This document shows positions 8,094-15,379 of a DNA stretch of 64,000 nt, one piece after another (position 1 is the first letter of the stretch; the number at the start of each line of letters is the position of its first letter). This DNA comes from Campylobacter volucris. GTDB taxonomy: Bacteria > Campylobacterota > Campylobacteria > Campylobacterales > Campylobacteraceae. The position numbers and the translations under genes are program-made. Under the pieces are notes generated by a model. The model was not told the DNA's origin. It was given only the letters and a program-made list of their open reading frames with translations, and did not search any database. The stretch spans positions 1 to 64,000 of the forward strand of contig NZ_VOWJ01000023.1 of NCBI RefSeq assembly GCF_008011665.1, in the 5' to 3' direction.

Positions 8094-8783
8094 ATGCAAA
8101 TTGACATCAACAAAATTAATATCAATCAAGATTGGAAAGAATTTTTAAAAGATGAGTTTTTAAAACCTTATTTTGCAAATATAAAATACAACTATATCCA
8201 AGCTTTGCAAAGAAATGAAATCATATATCCACCAAGCAATTTAATTTTTAATGCTTTTAATTTAACTCCTTTGAAAGATTTAAAAATCATTCTTTTAGGA
8301 CAAGATCCTTACCATGGAAAAGACCAAGCCATGGGGCTTAGTTTTAGCGTGCCATTTGGAGTAAAAACCCCACCTTCTTTGATAAATATCTATAAAGAGC
8401 TTTTTAATGATTTAAACATACCCATAGCAAATCATGGGAATTTAAGCAAATGGGCAAAACAAGGAGTTTTACTTTTAAACTCTATACTAAGTGTTCAAGC
8501 TAATAAACCTGCTTCTCATGCAAATTTTGGCTGGCAAGAATTTAGCGATAATATCATCTTAAAACTTAGCAAAGAAAGACAAAATTTAATATTTTTGCTT
8601 TGGGGAAATTATGCAAAAAGTAAAAAAAATCTCATAGATCAAAGCAAACATTTTGTATTAGAAGCAGCTCATCCTTCTCCTTTAGCAAGAGGTGCTTTTT
8701 TTGGCTCTAAACATTTTTCAAAGTCAAACGAAATTTTGAAAAAAATTGGTAAAACACCTATAGATTGGGATTTAAACCTTTAA
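8094..8783 (+). CDS. ung: Uracil-DNA glycosylase
   Basis: Family 1 UDG that excises uracil from DNA. It has 229 residues. The water-activating motif GQDPYHGKDQAMGLSFSV lies at about residues 69-86, the uracil-recognition strand LLLNSILSV follows, FLLWGNYAKSK is conserved, and the leucine-loop HPSPLARGAFFGSKHFS is at about 197-213. Catalytic Asp and His are both present. It begins 8 nt after the SIMPL-like gene without an obvious strong ribosome binding site, which suggests translational coupling. Confidence 0.96.
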   Translation: MQIDINKININQDWKEFLKDEFLKPYFANIKYNYIQALQRNEIIYPPSNLIFNAFNLTPLKDLKIILLGQDPYHGKDQAMGLSFSVPFGVKTPPSLINIYKELFNDLNIPIANHGNLSKWAKQGVLLLNSILSVQANKPASHANFGWQEFSDNIILKLSKERQNLIFLLWGNYAKSKKNLIDQSKHFVLEAAHPSPLARGAFFGSKHFSKSNEILKKIGKTPIDWDLNL

Positions 8784-8831
8784 TTTACTTTTAAAATATA
8801 TACTTTTTTAAATTTAATATTAAGGAAAAAG

Positions 8832-9098
8832 ATGAATTGCCCAGCTTGTGAAAATACAGCTTTATTAATGAGTGAAAGAAATGGGGTTGAGATTGATTAT
8901 TGTCCAAAATGCCGTGGTGTTTGGCTTGATCGTGGCGAACTTGATAAAATCATAGAAAGAAATAGCTCTCAAGCTCCATCTCAAAATCAATCTTACAGTC
9001 AACCAAACTACAACAACCAAGCACATTATAACCATCATAACAATGGCTATAAGTACAAGAAAAAAGAAAGTTGGCTTGGAGAATTATTTGACTTTTAA
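8832..9098 (+). CDS. TFIIB-type zinc-ribbon protein
   Basis: 88-residue protein. Residues 1-42 form a compact zinc ribbon with CPAC near the start and CPKC about 20 residues later, followed by RGVWLDRGELDKI, the signature of the Zn_ribbon_TFIIB family. The rest is a low-complexity Ser/Gln/Asn/Tyr/His-rich linker ending in ESWLGELFDF. AAGGA lies just before the ATG. Function is unknown; such proteins may bind nucleic acid or act as metal-binding adaptors. The stop codon lies inside a palindromic terminator shared with the opposite gene. Confidence 0.75.
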   Translation: MNCPACENTALLMSERNGVEIDYCPKCRGVWLDRGELDKIIERNSSQAPSQNQSYSQPNYNNQAHYNHHNNGYKYKKKESWLGELFDF

Positions 9099-9117
9099 GC
9101 TTTTAAAGCTTAAAAGT
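9091..9117. terminator. Bidirectional terminator overlapping two stop codons
   Basis: 13-bp arms (9091-9103 and 9105-9117) are exact reverse complements around one base. The element contains the TAA of the zinc-ribbon gene (9096-9098) and touches the stop of the convergent beta-propeller gene (9117-9119). It would end both transcripts. Confidence 0.65.
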
Positions 9118-9944
9118 TATAGTCTTACTCTTATGATAGCATTTTCAGCCATTTTAGGCACCCATAAATATTTACCATCAAAAAACATATCAGCAGAGCC
9201 TTTGATAAAAGGTAAGTCTAATTTTTCTTCTTTATTATTTTTTAACACATACACATAACCTTGCAAGTTTTTACCCCAGCTTGAAACTAAAATATTTTGA
9301 TCTTTATCCATTACAATGCCATCAAATTGCTCTATTTTATCGCTTAATTCTTGAATTTGTTTTGTATTTATATCAACACTTATGATTTTACCACCCATTT
9401 TATCACTTGGATCATATCCTGCAATAAATAATTTATCTTTATAAACCAAAAGTCCATTTGGGCCACCATATGAAGGATCTAATTGTATAAATTCTTCATA
9501 TTTATTTTCTTTCAAAAATACCTTATATACTAAACCTGTTACTGTATCACTAATAAGCAAAATATCATCATTTAACGCAACTATATCATTTAAAAACACC
9601 GCATTTTTAATTGGTAATTTAAAAACTTCTTTATTATCTTTAAATCCATAAACTATATCAATATCCACAACATATAAAACATCATTAATTTTAAACATTC
9701 CTTTTGGAGCATTTAAATTTTGTATAAATTTTAATTTTGAAATATTTCCATTATTATCAAGTTTAGATATAAAACCATCATTATCTTTAGCCAAAGGATT
9801 TAGCTCTTTTCCTAAATTAGATACATAAATTTCATTTTTATCTACATAAATGCTTTCAGGATGAGCAAATCCTTTTACTTCTTTAATATCCAAAGCATTA
9901 GCACCACACAACAACACAAAGCTTAAAAAAATACTTTTTTTCAT
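9117..9944 (-). CDS. Periplasmic SMP-30/NHL-like beta-propeller protein
   Basis: 275 residues. A signal peptide MKKSIFLSFVLLCGANA is followed by DIKEVKGFAHPESIYV. The mature part is made of repeated blade-like units such as HPESIYVDKNEIYVSN, APKGMFKINDVLYVVD and LNDIVALNDDILLISD, the SGL/gluconolactonase-type propeller fold. No lactonase metal site can be assigned with confidence, so it may bind a ligand rather than act as an enzyme. It is monocistronic, with a 22-bp palindrome 16 nt upstream of its start, and the AraC-type regulator gene lies immediately upstream on the same strand. Confidence 0.6.
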   Translation of the reverse strand: MKKSIFLSFVLLCGANALDIKEVKGFAHPESIYVDKNEIYVSNLGKELNPLAKDNDGFISKLDNNGNISKLKFIQNLNAPKGMFKINDVLYVVDIDIVYGFKDNKEVFKLPIKNAVFLNDIVALNDDILLISDTVTGLVYKVFLKENKYEEFIQLDPSYGGPNGLLVYKDKLFIAGYDPSDKMGGKIISVDINTKQIQELSDKIEQFDGIVMDKDQNILVSSWGKNLQGYVYVLKNNKEEKLDLPFIKGSADMFFDGKYLWVPKMAENAIIRVRL

Positions 9945-9960
9945 AAATGTTACCTTTATA

Positions 9961-9982
9961 ATAATTTTTATATAAAAATTAT
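9961..9982. promoter_or_regulatory. 22-bp perfect palindrome upstream of the beta-propeller gene
   Basis: Positions 9961-9971 and 9972-9982 are exact reverse complements. The element ends 16 nt from the start codon of the gene at 9944, at the expected promoter position. It is all A/T, which weakens the inference, but length and placement make it a candidate operator. Confidence 0.35.
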
Positions 9983-10012
9983 AATTAAAAAGGAATTTTA
10001 ATTCTATAATTT

Positions 10013-10891
10013 TTAAGATAAAAAATATAAGTTTTTTGATTTTTGTTCTTGTTTTGGAGTGATTCCATATCTTTTTTTATATCTTGATATAAACCAAGCT
10101 GGAGAGTTAAATCCTAATTCTAAACAAACTTGAGTTACATTTTTTGTTGAAAATTCAAGTAAAAATTTAGCCTTTTCAAAACGCTTATTATCGAGCCATT
10201 CTTTAGCACTTATTCCAAAACTTTGCTTAAAATTTCGACTAAAACTTGCTATATCCATCTTACTAAATTTAGCCATTTGAGCTACATTTTCAAATTCATC
10301 CTTACAATAAGAAAAAATTTTATACAAATCTAGACTAAACCCATTTAAAATTTCTTTTATAAATGCTAAAAATTCATCATTATCTTCACTATATAACAAA
10401 GACAAAAATAACTCTTCAAATTTCAATTTTAAAAGAATTTCATTATTCTTATGCTCATTTTCAATATATACTAGCAAAGACAAAAAAGCATTTTTTACCA
10501 AAATATCCGTCTTGATAGCAAAAAAACTTTTGGATTTTTTAATAGTAATGATTTTTTGTATAAATTCTTTATACTTATAAATAAACTCTATCAAAACACT
10601 TTCCTTAAACGAAAAAATTATAGATTGATATGTCATAGCATCGTCTAAATAATCTCTAATAGAAAAAGAATTTTTAGTAAAAAATACCACTTCATTTTCT
10701 TTAATATCTACATGATTATCATGAGTATAAATTTTTTTATTACCTTTGATAATAAAAACCAAAGTATAGTCTTCAAATAATACCTCTTGGTTTTTACTAG
10801 TATGATTTTTTTCATATTTACATAATGTAAATAAAGAAGTTTGTAAACAACTTTTACTAACATTTTTTAAATATCTTGGAAAGACTAACAT
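10013..10891 (-). CDS. AraC/XylS-family transcriptional regulator
   Basis: I read the start as ATG 10891, preceded by AAAAGG; an in-frame TTG lies further upstream at 10927. This gives 292 residues. The C-terminal ~90 residues hold the two helix-turn-helix units of AraC proteins (MAKFSKMDIASFSRNFKQ.. then VTQVCLELGFNSPAWFISR, ending YKKRYGITPKQE). The N-terminal ~190 residues look like a cupin-type effector domain (YTLVFIIKGNKKIYTHDN, then ENEVVFFTKNS). It is divergent from sodC and upstream of the periplasmic propeller gene, so both are plausible targets. Confidence 0.85.
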   Translation of the reverse strand: MLVFPRYLKNVSKSCLQTSLFTLCKYEKNHTSKNQEVLFEDYTLVFIIKGNKKIYTHDNHVDIKENEVVFFTKNSFSIRDYLDDAMTYQSIIFSFKESVLIEFIYKYKEFIQKIITIKKSKSFFAIKTDILVKNAFLSLLVYIENEHKNNEILLKLKFEELFLSLLYSEDNDEFLAFIKEILNGFSLDLYKIFSYCKDEFENVAQMAKFSKMDIASFSRNFKQSFGISAKEWLDNKRFEKAKFLLEFSTKNVTQVCLELGFNSPAWFISRYKKRYGITPKQEQKSKNLYFLS

Positions 10892-11006
10892 CACTACCTT
10901 TTTATAAGTTTTTTGATTTTTAATCAAATAATACTATCATAAAAATACGATTTTTCATTAACTATATTTGTTAAAATTTACAAACTCAAATTCACAAGGA
11001 GAAAAA

Positions 11007-11546
11007 ATGAAAAAAATTATTTTAGGTTCATTATTGGCTTCAAGCTTTTTGCTAGCTGCAAATTTAGAAACTTTTGATCCAAAAGCACAAAAGGATTATT
11101 TAGTGATTAAAATGCAAACTCTTGATAAAGATACAAATAAAGATGCTGGAGAAGTAGTAGCTGTACAAACAAAATATGGCATTGCATTTTATCCAAATCT
11201 TCAAGGCTTAGAAAGTGGAATTCATGGTTTTCATATACATGAAAATGCTGATTGCGGAGCAACCGAAAAAGGTCTTGGTATGAAAGCTAGAGGGCATTGG
11301 GATCCTAATAAAACTGGAGCTCATTCTACTCCTTGGGATGATAAAGGACACAAAGGAGATTTACCACCGCTTTATGTGGAAAAAGATGGCACAGCAACAA
11401 ATCCTGTTTTAGCACCAAAAATCAAAAAACTTAGCGAGTTAAAAAATCATGCTTTAATGATACATTTTGGTGGTGATAATCATAGTGATCATCCAGCAGC
11501 ACTTGGTGGTGGTGGAGCTAGAATGGCTTGTGGAGTTATAAACTAA
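11007..11546 (+). CDS. sodC: Cu/Zn superoxide dismutase (periplasmic)
   Basis: Converts superoxide to peroxide and oxygen in the periplasm. The start is ATG 11007, with AAGGAG at 10996-11001 and a clear signal peptide ([17 protein letters not shown]). It is 179 residues. Metal ligands sit in the family motifs [26 protein letters not shown] and [15 protein letters not shown], and a C-terminal [12 protein letters not shown] completes the active-site arginine and disulfide. From memory, C. jejuni has only the cytoplasmic SodB, so this gene is an accessory trait. It is divergent from an AraC-type regulator. Confidence 0.95.
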   Translation: MKKIILGSLLASSFLLAANLETFDPKAQKDYLVIKMQTLDKDTNKDAGEVVAVQTKYGIAFYPNLQGLESGIHGFHIHENADCGATEKGLGMKARGHWDPNKTGAHSTPWDDKGHKGDLPPLYVEKDGTATNPVLAPKIKKLSELKNHALMIHFGGDNHSDHPAALGGGGARMACGVIN

Positions 11547-11563
11547 AGACTTAAGCCTTTAGT
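11542..11563 (+). terminator. Terminator after sodC
   Basis: A 7-bp stem (11542-11548 with 11557-11563) spans the sodC stop and is followed by CTTATTT. It lies between convergent genes and could serve both. Confidence 0.4.
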
Positions 11564-11564
11564 C

Positions 11565-12089
11565 TTATTTAAAAATTTTTTTAAAGTCAAAGCTATTTTG
11601 TGAGTCAAAATCCATTCCACCAAAGCTTTGGCTTGGACTATAAGCTGCAATAGCCAATGCAAGCTCACAAAGCAAAGAAGCGATCTCTTCTCTTTTGTCT
11701 TCTATATATGCTTTCATTCCTTCATAATCACTATTTTCTAAAATTTTAATAGGATTATAAATTTCAAAAGCAAAAGATTTACTACCAACATGGATATTAT
11801 AATTATTATCAAATAAAGCATTTCCTAAAAATGAGCAATTATCTACTATTTTTACACTTTCACTAGCGATTAAAACTTTATCTTGGACATCTTCATAGTT
11901 TTTATCTTCTAATAAATTTGAAATTTTTTTCAAAGAAGAATCCAAAATTTGCAAAGCACCGACAAAATCATTTGCATCAGTGATATCTTCACTAAATTTT
12001 TGCGTTTGATGTTTTAGACTAGCTCCATCTAAACTAGTATTAGCTACTTGTCCTAAATGCTTTTGTAGCATTTCTAATTCATTTATCAT
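11565..12089 (-). CDS. Flagellar FliS export co-chaperone-like protein
   Basis: 174-residue helical, acidic cytoplasmic protein with no membrane segment. Its pattern (MINELEMLQKHLGQVANTSL, SEDITDANDFVGALQILD, ASESVKIVDNCSFLGNALFD) resembles the HP1076/FliS co-chaperone family of Helicobacter and Campylobacter, which assists flagellin chaperoning. As I recall, C. jejuni Cj1650 occupies the same place next to the Iam transporter. A GG-N10-GC sigma-54 promoter lies 36 nt upstream of the start, consistent with flagellar co-regulation and separate from the transporter operon. Confidence 0.65.
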   Translation of the reverse strand: MINELEMLQKHLGQVANTSLDGASLKHQTQKFSEDITDANDFVGALQILDSSLKKISNLLEDKNYEDVQDKVLIASESVKIVDNCSFLGNALFDNNYNIHVGSKSFAFEIYNPIKILENSDYEGMKAYIEDKREEIASLLCELALAIAAYSPSQSFGGMDFDSQNSFDFKKIFK

Positions 12090-12101
12090 AATACACCTTC
12101 C

Positions 12102-12119
12102 TTGTTATTGCTATAACAA
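12102..12119. repeat. 7-bp stem-loop between the lipoprotein and co-chaperone genes
   Basis: TTGTTAT (12102-12108) and ATAACAA (12113-12119) pair around TGCT. It may terminate the lipid transporter transcript or lie in the leader of the sigma-54 transcript. Confidence 0.4.
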
Positions 12120-12124
12120 AAAAA

Positions 12125-12138
12125 GCATTTTTTATTCC
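12125..12138 (-). promoter_or_regulatory. sigma-54 promoter for the FliS co-chaperone gene
   Basis: The minus strand has GG (12138-12137), ten bases, then GC (12126-12125), in the context TTGGAA..ATGCTTTT. The -24 box overlaps the last codons of the lipoprotein gene. The start of transcription would be near 12113, 24 nt before the ATG. Confidence 0.6.
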
Positions 12139-12725
12139 AAAATTTGACCCATCCAAGAGTTTAGATCTTGATTAAATTGAGAAAAAATTTCATTATAAAC
12201 TTGCATTAACAATTCAGGCTCACTTTCATCAAGCTTTTTTTCATAGTAAAAATATCTACTCGCAACAATGTTTTTATCATTCATATTAATCAAAGTCAAA
12301 CTTATACCAAATTTTGCAATAGATTCTTCATTGTTGATAAAATCTTGCTCTAGCACATTTACTTTACTTTCTAAGATAAAATCTGTCTTAGCTAAGCTAT
12401 CTTGGTTTAAAACAGCTTTAAAAATTTTTGTATTTTCTAAACTTGTTTCTAAAAAATTTTTAATAAGCAAATTTAAATTATCTTGCCAAAAATGATACGC
12501 ATATGTATTAACTATGCCATCTTTTTTATAAAAAATTTCATTTGTATATACTAAGCCTTTAGGTAAGGCTACCATAATAGTTACATCTTTTTGCATATTG
12601 ACAGTAGAAATATTATGATCTAAAGATATGGAAAAATATCTTGCAAAAGGTAAAGTTTGACTTGGACTTACCACAGAACAAGCACTAAAAAGCAAAGCCA
12701 TAAAAAGCAAAACTATTTTTTTCAT
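12132..12725 (-). CDS. ABC-transport auxiliary lipoprotein (PqiC-like)
   Basis: I chose ATG 12725 because GGAGAATGAT stands directly before it and a lipoprotein signal (MKKIVLLFMALLFSAC, Cys16 as the acylated residue) starts there. It has 197 residues. The rest has the RYFSISLDHN.. start and TDFILESKVNVLEQDF middle typical of lipoproteins that accompany Mce/MlaD transporters. It is the last gene of the iamB-iamA-mlaD-lipoprotein set and its start overlaps the mlaD stop region. It is predicted to link the inner-membrane complex to the outer membrane. Confidence 0.7.
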   Translation of the reverse strand: MKKIVLLFMALLFSACSVVSPSQTLPFARYFSISLDHNISTVNMQKDVTIMVALPKGLVYTNEIFYKKDGIVNTYAYHFWQDNLNLLIKNFLETSLENTKIFKAVLNQDSLAKTDFILESKVNVLEQDFINNEESIAKFGISLTLINMNDKNIVASRYFYYEKKLDESEPELLMQVYNEIFSQFNQDLNSWMGQILE

Positions 12726-12726
12726 A

Positions 12727-13554
12727 TCATTCTCCTGGAGCATATTTGATGACTTGATCTTTATAGAGTAAATTAGAAGGATTTTGCTTTAATTTATTTG
12801 TTAATTGAGTAAAATCTAAAAGCAAAATTCTTAAAATTTCTAAATTATCATTTAGCAATATCTTGCTTTTTTGTAATTCTTCAAGCTGTGTGTTTGCTTG
12901 TTTTAAAAATGATGAAAATTGATCTGAACTTTGAGCTATTTTTGAAGAAGCATTATAGATACTTGCTAAAAATTTAGGTGTGTTTTGGTTTAACTTTTGT
13001 GCTAACTCTGATGAATTTTGCAATAAATTTTCAAAATTTTGTAAATTTTTATCACTTAAAAGAACTTCTAATTTAACTTTAGCGCTATCAATTAAATCTA
13101 AAATATTTTCAGTTTGCTTATCAAGACTTGCAAAAAAGCTTTCTTTAGATTTTATGATAGGATATTTGCCATCAGTTGCTTTTAAAATCGGTGCATTTTC
13201 GCTACCACCTGAAAGTTGTATAAATTTAAATCCTGTTATACCTTGAATTTGCAAACTTGCATGAGTATCTGTTTTGATGATTAAATGAGAATCAAGCTGA
13301 ACTAAAATTTTTACTCTAAATTTTGTTCCTTTAGTATCTATACTGATATTTTCAACGCTACCTACATCAACGCCTAAAAATTTAACCGGAGCTTTGATGC
13401 TAAGTCCGGCTACAGATTCTTCCATAAAAATTTCATAATATGAAAAAGTTTTTTCATCTTTTAAATTTCCATACCATATCAAAAAAAACAAACTTACAAA
13501 AAACAACACACTAACAAAAATACCTATAAGTATATAATTTGCTCTATTTTCCAT
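12727..13554 (-). CDS. MlaD/Mce-family lipid transport protein
   Basis: 275 residues. One N-terminal membrane segment (about 7-28) anchors the protein, followed by an MCE domain (about 38-120; SVAGLSIKAPVKFLGVDVG is the family hallmark) and a long helical tail with heptad-like repeats. Proteins of this kind form hexameric rings that carry phospholipids between inner and outer membranes. Its start shares the last base of the stop codon of the iamA ATPase gene, so the unit is tightly coupled. Confidence 0.85.
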   Translation of the reverse strand: MENRANYILIGIFVSVLFFVSLFFLIWYGNLKDEKTFSYYEIFMEESVAGLSIKAPVKFLGVDVGSVENISIDTKGTKFRVKILVQLDSHLIIKTDTHASLQIQGITGFKFIQLSGGSENAPILKATDGKYPIIKSKESFFASLDKQTENILDLIDSAKVKLEVLLSDKNLQNFENLLQNSSELAQKLNQNTPKFLASIYNASSKIAQSSDQFSSFLKQANTQLEELQKSKILLNDNLEILRILLLDFTQLTNKLKQNPSNLLYKDQVIKYAPGE

Positions 13555-14276
13555 TATTCCATAAACCTTTTATATAGTCTTTCATTTTGTTCTTTTAATT
13601 CTTTAACATTACCTAAAAACCCAACTTGTTTATCTTCTATAATCAAAAATCGATCCAAAACATTTTTCATACTTTCTTTATCATGAGTTACTAACACTAC
13701 ACATAGATTAAAACTTTGTTTTAAATTTAAAAGCAATTCATCAAATTCCCTTGAGCTATAAGGATCAAGTCCAGAAGTTGGTTCATCTAAAAATAGCAAC
13801 TTAGAATCAAGTGCTAAGGCTCTTGCTATAGCCACTCTTTTTTTCATACCACCACTTATTTCACTAGGATAAAGCTTAGCTGCGCTCTCATCTAGTCCTA
13901 CCATTTTTAATTTCATCATAGCTATTTCTTTGATATCATTTTTATTTAATTTTGTGTATTCATTTAAAGGCATACTGATATTTTCAAGTATATTAAAAAA
14001 ACTAAACAATGCTCCATATTGAAAAACGACTCCCCATTGCTTTTGTAAAAATAAAGCATCCTCATCGCTAATATCTCTTAATCTTTTGCCTAAAATTTCA
14101 TATTCTCCATCATCAAAATGTTCAAGCAAAAGCATTTGTCTTAAAAGAACAGATTTCCCACTACCACTACCACCTAAAACTCCAAAGATTTCATTATCTT
14201 TTATGCTAAAGTTGATATTTTTATGAACACATTTTGCACCAAAATAAGTACTAATACCCCTAGCTTTTATAATCAA
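13554..14276 (-). CDS. iamA: ABC transporter ATP-binding protein (MlaF/IamA)
   Basis: 240-residue ATPase. Walker A is GGSGSGKS (about 35-42), the ABC signature ISGGMKKRVAIARAL follows near residue 140, Walker B is LLFLDEPTSGLDP, and a switch histidine lies in VTHDKES. It pairs with the IamB permease, whose gene overlaps by 4 nt. The iam locus was first named as an invasion-associated marker in Campylobacter, but the family role is retrograde or anterograde phospholipid transport at the inner membrane. Confidence 0.88.
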   Translation of the reverse strand: MIIKARGISTYFGAKCVHKNINFSIKDNEIFGVLGGSGSGKSVLLRQMLLLEHFDDGEYEILGKRLRDISDEDALFLQKQWGVVFQYGALFSFFNILENISMPLNEYTKLNKNDIKEIAMMKLKMVGLDESAAKLYPSEISGGMKKRVAIARALALDSKLLFLDEPTSGLDPYSSREFDELLLNLKQSFNLCVVLVTHDKESMKNVLDRFLIIEDKQVGFLGNVKELKEQNERLYKRFME

Positions 14277-15379
14277 ATTCCAGCCTTTGTTAAAAATACA
14301 GAAAAAATTGCATCAAAAGCTATCACCCAAAATATAGCATTTACAACACTTTTTGTAGTGTAAATTCCTATACTTTCGGTCGTTTTTTGCACAAAAAACC
14401 CTCTAAAACAAGCTATAGAAGCGATTAAAAATCCAAACACAGGCGCTTTTACTAATCCTATGATGATATGCTTTAACTCCACAGCCTCTCTAAAACGACT
14501 CATAAATTCAGCCGCTGTAATATCTAAACTCACCAAAGCAACAATCACTCCACCTAAAACACTTAAAATATCTGCTACTATAACCACAAAAGGCATAGCT
14601 AAAGTCAAAGCTAAAACTCTAGGTAAAATGATAAATTCACTCTCTTTAAAACCCATAGTTTTCATAGCATCAATTTCATCTGTAAGCTTCATCACTCCAA
14701 TTTGAGCTGTATATGAACTTGCACTTCTGCCAGCTATAACTATAGCACTTATTAATGGAGCTAATTCTCTAGTGGCAGAAATTCCCATTAAATCAACTAT
14801 ATAAATATTAGCTCCAAATTGCGCAAGTTGATATGCAGCCTGATAAGCTAATACTACACCCACAAGCAAAGAAGTTAGCATGATAATAGGCAAAGCATTT
14901 ATAGCGCTATGTTCTACATGATATAAAAAAGCTCTAAAGCGTAATTTATGAATATCTAATAAAGTTTTGAAACAAGTTGCGATAATTAAACCTATAAAAT
15001 TTAAAAATTGAATTAAAATTCTAAAAGAAAAAACAACTTTTTCTCCTAAAATTTCAAAAAAATCTTTTAGTTTGTTTTTTTTAATTTCTTGATTATTTAA
15101 AGGTTTGTAGTATTTTTCACAAAGAGTAAAAAGGATTGCGTGCTGAGTTTTTAAATTTCTTTTTTCTACTTGATAGTCTTTTTGTTTTAAATTTTGCTCT
15201 AAAGCTAAAAAATACCTTATCCCAGCACTATCAATAAATTCTAAATTAGCAAAGTCAAAAATGATATATTTACATTGTCCAAAGTCTAAATTTTTAGCTT
15301 TTAAAACACTTTCTTTATCCCAACTTCCAACAATACTAAAGATACATTCTTTAGTATTGCTAAGTTTTTTAATTTCCAT
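14273..15379 (-). CDS. iamB: ABC transporter permease with N-terminal STAS domain (MlaE/IamB)
   Basis: 368 residues. Residues 1-100 form a STAS domain (CKYIIFDFANLEFIDSAGIR), which elsewhere is the separate protein MlaB. Residues 120-368 are the MlaE permease with about five membrane helices and the conserved LMGISATRELAPLISAIVIAGRSAS coupling segment. The fusion explains why no mlaB gene is seen. The start overlaps the end of tkt by 11 nt, so the lipid transporter may be expressed from the same transcript as tkt and ispA. Confidence 0.88.
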   Translation of the reverse strand: MEIKKLSNTKECIFSIVGSWDKESVLKAKNLDFGQCKYIIFDFANLEFIDSAGIRYFLALEQNLKQKDYQVEKRNLKTQHAILFTLCEKYYKPLNNQEIKKNKLKDFFEILGEKVVFSFRILIQFLNFIGLIIATCFKTLLDIHKLRFRAFLYHVEHSAINALPIIMLTSLLVGVVLAYQAAYQLAQFGANIYIVDLMGISATRELAPLISAIVIAGRSASSYTAQIGVMKLTDEIDAMKTMGFKESEFIILPRVLALTLAMPFVVIVADILSVLGGVIVALVSLDITAAEFMSRFREAVELKHIIIGLVKAPVFGFLIASIACFRGFFVQKTTESIGIYTTKSVVNAIFWVIAFDAIFSVFLTKAGI

